Assembly (NCBI RefSeq): GCF_016591975.1
Contig: NZ_AP024169.1
Location: 2,333,001-2,397,000 of the forward strand
DNA length: 64,000 nucleotides
Reading direction: 5' to 3'
Source of the DNA: Anaeromicropila herbilytica
GTDB lineage: Bacteria; Bacillota; Clostridia; Lachnospirales; Lachnospiraceae
Both the position numbers and the translations under genes were made by a program. This document shows positions 8,433-18,160 of this stretch, piece after piece. The first letter of the stretch is position 1. The number at the start of each line of letters is the position of its first letter. The notes below the pieces were generated by a model, which saw nothing but the letters and a program-made list of their open reading frames with translations, was not told the DNA's origin and searched no databases.

Positions 8433-10235
8433 ATGATTAAGATCCAAGGACGATTCTCTAGGCTAAAAATTAAATATAAAATTATCTTATCGATGTATCT
8501 AGTTATAATTCCAATTCTTTTTATAACAAGTAGTTATATGTATCTTAAGAATTACAAAGAAATAGTAGATGATATGACGAATGTATATGATAATCTGACG
8601 CATACAGTTGAAGAGAATATTGATTATCTCCAAGCAGATTTAATGGATCTAACAACATATTTAACGATTAATAGTGATATACGTTATATCATAAGCTCGA
8701 AAAAAGGTTTTTTAAATAAACCACTGATATGGGAACAAAGTGCACCTACTGATTTTGTTAGAGATATGATTTCAATCAAGAGTCATATCAAAACACTAAT
8801 TTTGTATCCTGAAAATGGTGTTAGACCTTTTTATATAAGTAGAGATAATAGCGTATACAATAATGATATTAATGCGATTCATACCTTGGAGATATATAAA
8901 AGTGCTTTAACGGCAAAAGGTGATCAAGTATGGACAAGAGTTAAAAAAGGGGAAAAGGGATTATTCTTACAAAATAATTCAGATAAGATAATTATATCTA
9001 GAGTGATTTTTGACTGGGCAAAAAAGAGGAGGATTGGTTATCTAGCAATAGGAATTGATGCAAATAAATATAAGCAAATTTGTGAAGAAGTATTACAAAA
9101 AAAGAATGAAGGAATCATCATAACCAGCCAAGATGGAACCGAACTTACCCGGGCAGGTAAAGTAAATGAGGGAGTATTAGAATATCTAAAGAATAATATT
9201 AAAAAATATGTAGCAAATAGTGATACGAAAAAAAATCATTTTGAATATAACAATTATTATATTTTCTGTAGTCAATCAGAAAAGGACAGTAATATTACTT
9301 GGTATATGATTCCAAAGATTAATTGGCTTTCGAAAATTCAAAATGCCAAAGTGATACCGATAGTATTTGGGGGATCCTTGCTAATCGGTCTTTGGCCGTT
9401 ATCGATGCTTGCTTCTACTATTATATCAAAACCATTAAGCAGACTCTATAAATCTATGGTAAAGTTTAAACAAGGTGATTTTGAGCAACAGGTTGAAGTA
9501 ATAGATTACGATGAGATTGGTGAAGTAACCAATTGTTTTAATCAAATGGTTATAGAAATTAAAGAGTTAATCGATAAAAATTATGTTATGGTCCTTCGGG
9601 AAAGACAAAGCGAATTAGATGCATTGCAAGCACAGATTAATCCACACTTTCTATATAATACATTGGATTCATTGTATTGGCAGGCGCTAAATGCAAATAG
9701 TGATAAGTTAGCAGAAGATATCCTTTCTCTATCAATGCTTTTTCGACTAGTATTAAATAAGGGGGAGAGTATGGTCCCTATTGCAAGAGAAAAAGAATTA
9801 ATCTATCACTACCTCCAGATACAAAAGATGCGTTTTGATAAGAAATTAAATTATGTAATAGATTTTGAAAATGCAATCTTAGATTACAAAATACCTAAGT
9901 TGATTTTACAACCATTTGTTGAGAATGCTATTGTCCATGGACTAGAATGCACAGGGGAACACAGTATGATTGAAATAACAGGTAAGATGGAACAGGAATC
10001 AATCGTATTTGTGGTGAAAGACAATGGAATAGGTATGACGAAAGAGCAATTAAGAGATGTTTTTGAAGAGAAAGAAGAAAACGTATATAAGAGTCAAAGA
10101 ATTGGTGGGTATGCTATTAAGAATGTGAATGAACGACTAAGTATTAAATATGGCGAGAATTTTAATCTACAGATTGATAGCAGTGTAGGTGTAGGTACAA
10201 CCGTTAAGATTATGTTACCAGCAAGTTATGAATAA
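8433..10235 (+). CDS. Sensor histidine kinase, YesM/LytS type
   Basis: 600-residue membrane kinase. It has one transmembrane helix near residues 14-36, an extracellular sensory region of about 260 residues, a second helix near 305-325, a HAMP segment and a His_kinase domain with the phospho-acceptor in QINPHFLYNTLDSLYWQ (His near 404). A HATPase_c domain follows with FVENAIVHGLE (N box) and VVKDNGIGMT (G1 box). This is the class that pairs with AraC-type response regulators and controls adjacent carbohydrate importers. It starts only 5 bp after the permease gene, so expression of sensor and importer is coupled. The likely signal is a sugar sensed outside the cell, perhaps through the binding protein; that is inference. 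Confidence 0.93.
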   Translation: MIKIQGRFSRLKIKYKIILSMYLVIIPILFITSSYMYLKNYKEIVDDMTNVYDNLTHTVEENIDYLQADLMDLTTYLTINSDIRYIISSKKGFLNKPLIWEQSAPTDFVRDMISIKSHIKTLILYPENGVRPFYISRDNSVYNNDINAIHTLEIYKSALTAKGDQVWTRVKKGEKGLFLQNNSDKIIISRVIFDWAKKRRIGYLAIGIDANKYKQICEEVLQKKNEGIIITSQDGTELTRAGKVNEGVLEYLKNNIKKYVANSDTKKNHFEYNNYYIFCSQSEKDSNITWYMIPKINWLSKIQNAKVIPIVFGGSLLIGLWPLSMLASTIISKPLSRLYKSMVKFKQGDFEQQVEVIDYDEIGEVTNCFNQMVIEIKELIDKNYVMVLRERQSELDALQAQINPHFLYNTLDSLYWQALNANSDKLAEDILSLSMLFRLVLNKGESMVPIAREKELIYHYLQIQKMRFDKKLNYVIDFENAILDYKIPKLILQPFVENAIVHGLECTGEHSMIEITGKMEQESIVFVVKDNGIGMTKEQLRDVFEEKEENVYKSQRIGGYAIKNVNERLSIKYGENFNLQIDSSVGVGTTVKIMLPASYE

Positions 10236-10253
10236 GTGTGAGGGGGACACAAC

Positions 10254-11015
10254 GTGCCAAAATCCATTGTAAAATTACTTATAGTTGAGGATGAAGATAA
10301 TATTCGTAATGGAATTGAAACATATATTCGATTGAATAGTAAATGTATAGATAAAATCTATACAGCCAGTAATGGTTCCGAGGCATTAGAAAAGATATAT
10401 GAGTATAAGCCAGAACTTATGTTAATTGATGTTCAGATACCTCATAAGGATGGTTTGACCGTAATGAAAGAAGCAAAAGCAGCGGGAGTCTGTCCAAAGA
10501 CGATAATACTAAGTGGATATGACCAGTTTGAATATGCTCAAAAGGCGATACGCTATGGAGCATTGGATTATTTGCTGAAACCAAGCCGTCCAACCGATAT
10601 TTTATCAAAATTAGAGAATCTGATACAAGAGAAAGATAGGGAAGATAAAAAAGAAGAAGGAACAGCGAACGTAGGTAATGTTAATAAGGAAAAGCAAGCA
10701 AATCGTTTTGTTACTATGGCAGTCGATTATATTAATGAAAATTACATGAGTGATCTTACTTTAAAGGTGGTTGCTGACAAGGTAGGTGTTACATCAGCGT
10801 ATTTATCGACTCTTTTTACTCAGACGTTAGATTGTGGTTTTATAGATTATCTGAATAAAATAAGAATTGATAGAGCTTGTAATTTTCTACATGACAATCA
10901 ATTGAAGACATATGAAGTGGCTTATAAAGTTGGATTTCATGATGAAAAATATTTTACAAGAGTATTTAAGAAAATTCTTGGACTAAGTCCATCACAATAT
11001 CGGAAAACAATGTAG
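10254..11015 (+). CDS. AraC-family response regulator, YesN type (short)
   Basis: 253-residue response regulator. The N-terminal receiver domain has the acidic pocket VEDEDN, phospho-acceptor Asp59 (LMLIDVQIPHKDG), the LSGYDQFEYAQKA segment and the KPSR lysine. A C-terminal AraC domain with two helix-turn-helix units runs from about residue 155 to the end (VADKVGVTSAYLSTLF; YEVAYKVGFHDEKYFTRVFKK). Most YesN proteins have about 500 residues with a long linker; here the linker is only about 30 residues. The start codon is GTG with a GAGGGGGA ribosome-binding site. It is cognate to the kinase 18 bp upstream and probably activates this glycan locus. Confidence 0.93.
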   Translation: MPKSIVKLLIVEDEDNIRNGIETYIRLNSKCIDKIYTASNGSEALEKIYEYKPELMLIDVQIPHKDGLTVMKEAKAAGVCPKTIILSGYDQFEYAQKAIRYGALDYLLKPSRPTDILSKLENLIQEKDREDKKEEGTANVGNVNKEKQANRFVTMAVDYINENYMSDLTLKVVADKVGVTSAYLSTLFTQTLDCGFIDYLNKIRIDRACNFLHDNQLKTYEVAYKVGFHDEKYFTRVFKKILGLSPSQYRKTM

Positions 11016-11034
11016 GAAAGAAGGGTATCGAAAG

Positions 11035-12375
11035 ATGAGATTAGAGTATATTAGCACTATCTTCTTAGATAATAAAAAGCATGTGGAAAGTAATACCATA
11101 GAATTCAAGAAAGATGATGGAATAGAAAATAATGTAATAAATCTTTATCCAGATATGAAGTATCAACAATTTGAGGGCTTTGGTGGTGCACTAACCGATT
11201 CTTCTGGATATGTATATTCGTTAATGGGGGAAGATGAAAAGAAAAAAATGCTAGATACTTATTTTACCAAAGAACAGATGAATTACAGTATCGCACGCAT
11301 TCATATCGATAGTTGCGATTTCTCTTTAGAGCATTATGAAGCAATGTCAGATTGTATGGATCGTAACATGGAATCCTTTTCTCTATCTAGAAGTGAAAAA
11401 TATATATTTCCATTATTAGAGGATGCACAAAAAGTGTTAGGAAAACCACTTGAGGTTATGATAAGTCCGTGGTCTCCACCCGCTTTTATGAAAACAAATG
11501 AACAAAGAAATCATGGTGGAAAACTAAAAGAAGAATATAAAGAGTTCTGGGCTGACTATATATGCAAATATATAAAAGAACTTGCAAATATAGGATATAA
11601 GATTACAAGAATGAGCCTTCAAAATGAGCCAAATGCAACACAAACATGGGATTCTTGTGTATATTCTCCGAAGGAGGAAAAAGAATTCTTAAGAGATTAT
11701 ATGTATCCAGCATTAGTAAGACATGGATTATCTAATATTGAGATATTCATATGGGATCATAATAAAGAAAGAGTATATGAAAGAGCAAATGAGATTATTG
11801 ATGAAGAAACGAATCACATGGTAGCTGGAATCGCGTTTCATTGGTATAGTGGTGATCATTTTGAAGGATTAAGTTTAATTAAAGAGAAATATCCAGATAA
11901 AAAATTAATCTTATCTGAAGCCTGCATTGAATATTACAAATTCAATAAGGAAGATTATCTAGCAAATGCAGAAAAATATGCCCATGATATCATTGGCAAT
12001 TTAAATCATGGTATGAATGCTTTCTATGATTGGAATATACTACTTGATGAAAAGGGAGGACCAAATCACGTACATAATTATTGTGATGCTCCATTTCTAT
12101 ATGATACTAAAAAAATGAAATTAATCGAGCAAAATACATTAGCTTATCTATATCATTTTAGTCACTATATATTGCCAGGTGCAGTTCGAATCGCATATAC
12201 CAAATATACAGATCAATTGGAAGTTACAGCATTTAAGAATACCAATCAATCAATTGTTGTTGTAATTTTAAATCGTACTTTACATTCAATGCAGTCGGTA
12301 ATTCGCTTAAATGGTGAATATGCGGATATTACAATGGAACCTCAGTCAATATCAACATGCGAGATTAATTTGTAG
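11035..12375 (+). CDS. Glycoside hydrolase family 30 enzyme
   Basis: 446-residue intracellular (no signal peptide) GH30 retaining beta-glycosidase. It shows the family landmarks FEGFGGALTDSSG near the N-terminus, ISPWSPPAFMKTN, the acid/base Glu198 in MSLQNEPN and the nucleophile Glu295 in LILSEACIE. The beta-sandwich that wraps the barrel contains the C-terminal segment HYILPGAVRIAY. GH30 includes glucosylceramidase-type beta-glucosidases, beta-1,6-glucanases, beta-1,6-galactanases and beta-xylosidases; the sequence alone does not settle the substrate. It acts on imported oligosaccharides with the GH42 and GH43 enzymes encoded on the far side of the IS element. It is 19 bp from the response regulator gene, so part of the same operon. 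Confidence 0.9.
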   Translation: MRLEYISTIFLDNKKHVESNTIEFKKDDGIENNVINLYPDMKYQQFEGFGGALTDSSGYVYSLMGEDEKKKMLDTYFTKEQMNYSIARIHIDSCDFSLEHYEAMSDCMDRNMESFSLSRSEKYIFPLLEDAQKVLGKPLEVMISPWSPPAFMKTNEQRNHGGKLKEEYKEFWADYICKYIKELANIGYKITRMSLQNEPNATQTWDSCVYSPKEEKEFLRDYMYPALVRHGLSNIEIFIWDHNKERVYERANEIIDEETNHMVAGIAFHWYSGDHFEGLSLIKEKYPDKKLILSEACIEYYKFNKEDYLANAEKYAHDIIGNLNHGMNAFYDWNILLDEKGGPNHVHNYCDAPFLYDTKKMKLIEQNTLAYLYHFSHYILPGAVRIAYTKYTDQLEVTAFKNTNQSIVVVILNRTLHSMQSVIRLNGEYADITMEPQSISTCEINL

Positions 12376-12489
12376 TTGTTTGATGGTTGATAGTTATGGT
12401 AATTGCTTAAAAAGATTAGAGTGTCAAAAGTCTTTCTTAACGTAAAATGTGTATATTGATGTGTAATTATTAATTTTGGCGTAGTCCGG

Positions 12490-14044
12490 CCAATGTCGTC
12501 AACTTAAGAATTTACAATTTAATACTGTATAAAAAATAAACATAATTTTGTTTATAATGCAAATTGACAAACAAATGTTTGCTCCAAAATTTTAATAGAT
12601 ACATTTTTACTATTAAATTTTGGAGGACTTCATATTATGATTAAAAAAATATCATCTTTATTAAAATCAGTTAATAACCTTATTACTAGCGAAGAGTTTA
12701 TTGAAAAACATAGGATTAATCAAAAAAGCTTTAATCGTAATCGAAAATTAACTTTTAAGGATATTATTTTATTCCTTTTAAGTCAGCCACAAAAATCTTT
12801 ATCTGTGGCTCTTTCCGATTACATAGATTCTTCAAACCTTGCAATTGACTCAATTTCAAAACAGGCTTTTTCAAAAGCTCGCTTTAAAATTAAACCTGAT
12901 GCTTTTCGTGAAATTTTTCTAATGACTACTGATGTTAATAAAACAAGATCAAACCTTAATACTTGGAATGGTCACCCTGTATTAGCGATTGATGGTACTT
13001 CATTGCAGATTCCTAACACAAAAGAAAATCAAACTTATTATGGTTCTAAAAAAAATCAATATGACCCTGTCGCTCTGGCTTCTGCTTCGGCTTTGTATGA
13101 TGTTTTGAATGATAACTTACTTAATACAAAACTCGTTCATTATCGTACTTCTGAATTAGTTCAAGCCCAAACATTAATCGATGAATTTAATTTAAATCAA
13201 GTTCACGGAGAGAAAGCACCAATTATTATTTTTGATAGAGGTTATCCATCTAGAAAACTCTATGCGCAACTTCAAGAAAAGCAATGTTTCTTTGTAATGA
13301 GACATAAAACAAAGTCCCATGGTGCGTTAAAAGCGGTATATCAATGTAATTATGGTGATACTTCAATACAGTATTCTCATAACGACTGTTCCTATCCGCT
13401 AAGAGTTATAAAGTTTGATTTGCCATCAGGCTTACAAGAGACACTTGTTACAAATCTTTTTGACCCCAATATAACTGTTGAAATGTTTAAAGAACTATAT
13501 TTTATAAGGTGGGGGATTGAAACGAAATATCGTGAAGTCAAATCGATATTAAAGCTAGAAAATTTTATGGGCATAAAACCGGAAGCAATTGAACAGGAAT
13601 TTTATGCTGCGATGTTTGCTTCAAACCTATTATCAATGTTTGCTTCTGTTTGCAATGAAGAAATATCTAATATTCAACAGGAAACAAAGAAAACAACATG
13701 TTATAAAACAAATAGAAATATTCTAGTAAACTATCTTTTTAATAAGCTATATACTTTGATTTGTAACTATCGTATTGCTAAAAAGGTTATTAATAATTTG
13801 ATAAAAATAGGTATAAAAAATCGCTCACAAGTACGTACAAACCGTTCTTATGAGCGAAAGAAAATGCGAAGCAGGATGAAGTTCTCCCAGAACACAAAAT
13901 CCACTTTATAATATACATTATAAAATGAAAAACTGCTCGCTCATATAGTTTACACTATTTTTATAAATAATCAAATATGATGTTTTATTTTTGTACAATT
14001 TTTTGTAACCTTTTTTACTACAAGTGTTAAGTTGACGACATTGG
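12490..14044 (+). mobile_element. IS4-family insertion sequence, complete
   Basis: 1555 bp bounded by perfect 18-bp inverted repeats CCAATGTCGTCAACTTAA (12490-12507 and 14027-14044). It is flanked by an 8-bp direct target duplication TAGTCCGG (12482-12489 and 14045-14052). Removing the element plus one duplication copy restores the exact uninterrupted sequence seen in the sister repeat near 49861-49872, so the boundaries are firm. It carries one intact transposase gene and looks recently inserted. A duplication of 7-8 bp rather than 9-12 would fit the ISPepr1-like subgroup of IS4; that subgroup call is tentative. Confidence 0.93.
12637..13911 (+). CDS. IS4-family transposase
   Basis: 424-residue DDE transposase, apparently intact. 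Catalytic residues are visible: Asp119 (LAIDGTSLQIP), Asp200 (IIFDRGYPS) and Glu295 within YFIRWGIETKYREVK, which fits the IS4 signature Y-(2)-R-(3)-E-(6)-K exactly. A basic C-terminus (SYERKKMRSRMKFSQ) may bind the ends. The start ATG has a TTGGAGGA ribosome-binding site. It is the only gene of the element, co-oriented with the surrounding glycan operon, so read-through could express it. Confidence 0.95.
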   Translation: MIKKISSLLKSVNNLITSEEFIEKHRINQKSFNRNRKLTFKDIILFLLSQPQKSLSVALSDYIDSSNLAIDSISKQAFSKARFKIKPDAFREIFLMTTDVNKTRSNLNTWNGHPVLAIDGTSLQIPNTKENQTYYGSKKNQYDPVALASASALYDVLNDNLLNTKLVHYRTSELVQAQTLIDEFNLNQVHGEKAPIIIFDRGYPSRKLYAQLQEKQCFFVMRHKTKSHGALKAVYQCNYGDTSIQYSHNDCSYPLRVIKFDLPSGLQETLVTNLFDPNITVEMFKELYFIRWGIETKYREVKSILKLENFMGIKPEAIEQEFYAAMFASNLLSMFASVCNEEISNIQQETKKTTCYKTNRNILVNYLFNKLYTLICNYRIAKKVINNLIKIGIKNRSQVRTNRSYERKKMRSRMKFSQNTKSTL

Positions 14045-14264
14045 TAGTCCGGCCGAAGGTATCGTTTATATTTTGTCAAGACTCATAGTGAAAATAGGAA
14101 CGTGAGTGAGTATTTTCGCTAGTTCTGAGGCTTGTAAAAAATATGATGTCTGAGGGAAAGGTAGCCAAAATTTATAATTATACAGCGATATACACTCAGT
14201 ACACTAAATTAAAGCTATTTGACCAAACATCATCCTAAAACTAGTCAAGATAAAAGGAGAGCAT

Positions 14265-16286
14265 ATGGAGAATTTTTTATTTGGGGCAGCTTATTATGAT
14301 GAGTATATGCCTTATGATAGATTAGAACAAGACATTGCAATGATGAAGGAAGCTAATATTAATGTAGTACGTATTGCAGAATCCACATGGAGTACCTTGG
14401 AGATAAGAGAAGGAGAATATAATTTTTATCATATCGATAGGGTTATAGATGCGATGGAAAAGGCAAATATTGATGTGATTATTGGAACGCCTACCTATGC
14501 GATACCCTCTTGGCTTGCTAAAAAAGACAAGGATATCTTAGCTAGAACGAAAAATGGTGATGGATTATATGGCGGAAGACAGAATATGGACATTACCAAT
14601 AAGACATTTCTATATTATGCTGAGAAGATAATTAGAGTACTAATAGAACATACTGCGAATCGTAAAGGTGTTATAGGATTTCAGATTGATAATGAAACCA
14701 AACATTATGGTACAGCTGGGACCCATGTGCAGCAATTGTTTAAAGAATATCTGATAGAAAAATTTGATACTGTGGAGGCATTGAATAAGGAATTTGGTTT
14801 TTCTTATTGGAGCAATTCGATTGGTAGTTGGGATGATCTGCCTGATGTTAGGGGAACAATTAATGCAAGTTATGCATGTGAATTCGAAAAGTTCCAACGT
14901 CAACTTGTGTCTGAATATTTAGCTTGGCAAGCTTCCATAGTGAGAGAATATAAGAGAGAAGATCAGTTTATTACTCATAACTTGGACTTTGAATGGAAGA
15001 AGTTCGGGGCTAGTATTGCTCAAGATGGCTATTCCTATGGTGTTCAGCCAGATGTGAATCATTATGAAGCTGCAAAATGCCTGACAATTGCTGGAACAGA
15101 TATCTATCATATGACTCAGGATGAACTGACTGGTGCAGAGATTGCTTTTGGTGGAGATCTCATTCGTTCCTTAAAGCAGGATAATTATCTGGTATTAGAG
15201 ACAGAAGCCCAAGCTTTTAAGAATTGGGTTCCTTACCCTGGACAACTTCGTTTGCAAGCCTTTAGTCATATCGCTAGTGGTGCAATCGGCGTCATGTATT
15301 GGAATTGGCATTCCATCCATAATAGTTATGAGACATATTGGAAAGGACTATTAAGCCATGATTTAAAATCGAATCCAACCTATGAGGAATCGAAAGTAAT
15401 TGGAAGAGAGCTAAAAGAGTTAAAGAATGAGTTAATGCATATCAAGAAAATCAATAAGGTAGCAGTGTTGGTAAGTAATGAAGCATTAACGAGTCTGAAA
15501 TGGTTTCCAATCGATAAGGATTTAACTTATAATGACGTTGTTCGATGGATGTACGATAGTTTATATAAGTTAAATATAGAATGTGATGTGATATTTACTG
15601 AGTCTGATGATTTTGAACAGTATGAAACAATCATTGTACCTGCGCTATATTCGGTTAGTGAAACAGTGTTAAATCGATTGTTACAGTTTGTGAAGAACGG
15701 TGGGGCATTAATTGCATCCTTTAAAACAGGAGTATCAGATGAACATGTAACCGTATACCATGATGATCAACCACATATTCTGAATGAATGTTTTGGTGTT
15801 ACGTATAATCAATTTGTGGAGCCTAAAAATGTAACAATATCAGGAATCGCACCAGATAAGGACACAAATATTAAGTATTGGATGGAATTATTAAAGCCAA
15901 ATAACGCAGAAGTAATGGCTAGTTATAATCATAAATATTGGGGAAATTACGCTGCTATTACGAAAAATAGTTATGGCAAAGGAAAAGCTATTTATATTGG
16001 CTGTTATACATCCGAAGAAGTGTTACAAGAAGTATATAAATTGGCATTTAAGGAATATAATTTAGGACATAATATTCAGAAGGAGAGATGGCCAATTATT
16101 ATACGAAAAGGAATTGGTAAGGATGGAAAGCAGTTGTATTTTTATATGAATTATTCCTCTGATGAGAGAGAAGTCATATGTCCATATGATAAAGTAATAG
16201 ATCTGTTATCGGGTGATACCTATAAAGTGGGTGAAAGAATATTTCTTAAGGATTGGGATGTTAGAATCTTGAAGGAAGCGGATTAA
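14265..16286 (+). CDS. Glycoside hydrolase family 42 (beta-galactosidase-like)
   Basis: 673-residue cytoplasmic GH42 enzyme. The N-terminal TIM barrel contains RIAESTWSTLE and GTPTYAIPSWL, the acid/base Glu144 in FQIDNETKHYG and the nucleophile Glu in LVLETEAQAFKNW (most likely Glu312). It is followed by the flavodoxin-like trimerisation domain (KVAVLVSNEA, VPALYSVSE) and a small C-terminal beta domain. The length is typical. GH42 members cleave beta-galactosides or alpha-L-arabinopyranosides from short oligosaccharides. The ribosome-binding site is AAAGGAGAG. The upstream IS4 element and MITE separate it from GH30 by about 1.9 kb, so it may now depend on read-through or a new promoter. Confidence 0.93.
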   Translation: MENFLFGAAYYDEYMPYDRLEQDIAMMKEANINVVRIAESTWSTLEIREGEYNFYHIDRVIDAMEKANIDVIIGTPTYAIPSWLAKKDKDILARTKNGDGLYGGRQNMDITNKTFLYYAEKIIRVLIEHTANRKGVIGFQIDNETKHYGTAGTHVQQLFKEYLIEKFDTVEALNKEFGFSYWSNSIGSWDDLPDVRGTINASYACEFEKFQRQLVSEYLAWQASIVREYKREDQFITHNLDFEWKKFGASIAQDGYSYGVQPDVNHYEAAKCLTIAGTDIYHMTQDELTGAEIAFGGDLIRSLKQDNYLVLETEAQAFKNWVPYPGQLRLQAFSHIASGAIGVMYWNWHSIHNSYETYWKGLLSHDLKSNPTYEESKVIGRELKELKNELMHIKKINKVAVLVSNEALTSLKWFPIDKDLTYNDVVRWMYDSLYKLNIECDVIFTESDDFEQYETIIVPALYSVSETVLNRLLQFVKNGGALIASFKTGVSDEHVTVYHDDQPHILNECFGVTYNQFVEPKNVTISGIAPDKDTNIKYWMELLKPNNAEVMASYNHKYWGNYAAITKNSYGKGKAIYIGCYTSEEVLQEVYKLAFKEYNLGHNIQKERWPIIIRKGIGKDGKQLYFYMNYSSDEREVICPYDKVIDLLSGDTYKVGERIFLKDWDVRILKEAD

Positions 16287-16414
16287 AAGGTATAAAAGTT
16301 TGAATTAGGTTAAATTAGATAACCTAAATATCTTAATTAATAAAGTATTCTATTAGCTTATTAACTACCAAGTATGAGAAAATTACTTTGTTGAATGCAA
16401 AGGAGTGAGAATAT

Positions 16415-18049
16415 ATGGAGCATATTAAAAACCCGATTTTACCAGGATTTCATCCAGATCCTTGTATCTGTAGACAGAATGATAACTATTATATGGCAGT
16501 ATCATCATTTGAATGGTTTCCAGGAGTGCCTATTTATCATTCAAAAGATATGAAGAATTGGAAACTGATTACTCATTGTCTAGAGAATAATGCTCTTGCT
16601 GATTTAAGAAGACTTCCATCAGCAAAAGGAGTTTGGGCACCTTGCCTTACATGGTGTAAAGAAGATGGATTGTTTTATCTGATGTACAGTATCATGAATA
16701 GCATGAATGCAAGGTTTTTTGATGTAGATAATTATTTAATTACTGCGCCAAGTATCTATGGACCTTGGAGTGAGCCTATATACATTCATTCAGCTGGATT
16801 TGATCCTTCTATGCTTCATGATGAGGATGGAAGAAAGTGGATCACATCCCTAGAGTGGGAGACTAGAGATGGTTATCATAAACCAGGTGAAATCTGCATT
16901 GTTGAATACGATAAAGAGAAAAAACATATCATGGGGAATCCAAAACGAATCTGGAGAGGTGGAACAAAAAGAGGTTGTATTGAAGGTCCTCATATGTATA
17001 AACGAAATGGTTACTATTACCTAATGTGTGCAGAGGGTGGAACTGGATATGGACATAGTGTTACGGTAGGGCGTTCCATGAATATCCTTGGACCGTATGA
17101 ATCAGATCCATGTAATCCGATTTTAACTTCAACACCAGACTTTAATGAGATGGATAATGATGATGCTGTAAAACTGAATCGATATAATCCAGAGAGCTAT
17201 CTTCAAAAATCAGGACATGGAAGCATTGTTATGACAAGTCTTGATGAAGTATATATGGTACATCACTGCGGAAGACCATTACTTCCAGATCTACGATGTA
17301 CGCTTGGTAGAGAGACTTGTATTCAAAAGATGTATTGGACAGAGGACGGATGGTTACGCCTTTTTGATGGAGGAAATATAGCTAGAACAGAAGTAGTTCC
17401 AAGTGAATTGTCTGAGCATATATGGGAAAATGAGTCTGAAAGAGAAGAGTTTGATTCAGTTGATATGCCGATTCATTTCTATTCCCCTAGAATTGATTAT
17501 CGAGAATTCACCTCTTTGACTGATAGAAAAGGATACCTTCGCATTCGTGGACAAGAATCTATGTCTTCTTTAAACCGTGTCAGTCTTGTTGCTCATAAGT
17601 TAACAACACTTCATGCTATAGTTACAACTAAAATGGATTTTAAACCGGAAGTATATCAACAATATGCAGGAATCTTAATCTATTATGATAATATGGATTA
17701 CATCATGCTACGAAAGACTTATAGTGAAAAAGACGATGGCTCCGTAATAGACTTGCTTCGTGTTAAAAATGGAGAACGTATTGAACTATTAGAAGAAGCA
17801 GTTTCTGTATCGGATGAAAGTATATATTTTCAGATAAGAATTGAAGATAGAGAGACAGAATTCTTCTGGTCTATGGACGGGGAAGAGTTCCATCACATTG
17901 GAGGTACATATGACACTTCCGAATTCTCTGATGAGTTCTGTAAAAATGGTGAGTTTACAGGGACATTTGTAGGAATAGGCTGTGTTGATGCACTACTACA
18001 TGAAAAATATGCTGATTTTGATTATTTTGAATATCAATGTAAGGAATAA
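16415..18049 (+). CDS. Glycoside hydrolase family 43 beta-xylosidase/arabinofuranosidase
   Basis: 544-residue GH43 enzyme of the XynB/GH43_11-12 type. The five-bladed propeller carries the catalytic base Asp15 (PGFHPDPC), the pKa-modulating Asp130 (AGFDPSM) and the general acid Glu190 (GCIEGPHMYKR). A C-terminal beta-sandwich (from about residue 345, HFYSPRIDYREFTSL) contributes to the active site in this group. No signal peptide is present, so it trims imported xylo- or arabino-oligosaccharides. Together with GH30 and GH42 this points to arabinoxylan or arabinogalactan side-chain breakdown. The ribosome-binding site is AAGGAGTGAG. A hairpin terminator follows. Confidence 0.92.
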   Translation: MEHIKNPILPGFHPDPCICRQNDNYYMAVSSFEWFPGVPIYHSKDMKNWKLITHCLENNALADLRRLPSAKGVWAPCLTWCKEDGLFYLMYSIMNSMNARFFDVDNYLITAPSIYGPWSEPIYIHSAGFDPSMLHDEDGRKWITSLEWETRDGYHKPGEICIVEYDKEKKHIMGNPKRIWRGGTKRGCIEGPHMYKRNGYYYLMCAEGGTGYGHSVTVGRSMNILGPYESDPCNPILTSTPDFNEMDNDDAVKLNRYNPESYLQKSGHGSIVMTSLDEVYMVHHCGRPLLPDLRCTLGRETCIQKMYWTEDGWLRLFDGGNIARTEVVPSELSEHIWENESEREEFDSVDMPIHFYSPRIDYREFTSLTDRKGYLRIRGQESMSSLNRVSLVAHKLTTLHAIVTTKMDFKPEVYQQYAGILIYYDNMDYIMLRKTYSEKDDGSVIDLLRVKNGERIELLEEAVSVSDESIYFQIRIEDRETEFFWSMDGEEFHHIGGTYDTSEFSDEFCKNGEFTGTFVGIGCVDALLHEKYADFDYFEYQCKE

Positions 18050-18067
18050 AATGATATATTCAATTTG

Positions 18068-18157
18068 GGTTAGGATGCCAAATTCACATGCCAAGTTTCT
18101 TAGCGCTATTATGTATATAAATGGAACATGGAAGTTGGACATTCTAACCTTTTTTTA
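18068..18157 (+). terminator. Terminator-like hairpin closing the glycan operon
   Basis: GGTTAGGATGCCAA pairs with TTGGACATTCTAACC (one bulge) across a loop of about 50 nt that itself has short internal pairing (ACATGCCAAG/ATGGAAC). A run of seven T follows. The large loop makes it less certain than the compact terminators nearby. Confidence 0.55.
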
Positions 18158-18160
18158 AGA

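Larger units (their letters stand above)
12413..14233. repeat. MITE-like repeat, copy 1, split by an IS4-family element
   Basis: Left part 12413-12489 and right part 14045-14233 together match the intact repeat at 49792-50050 along its length. The outer ends are imperfect inverted repeats around GTCAAAAG/GGTCAAA. The repeat lies between GH30 and GH42 and is interrupted at TAGTCCGG by the 1555-bp insertion sequence. The right part contains the conserved hairpin described under the second copy. Confidence 0.85.
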
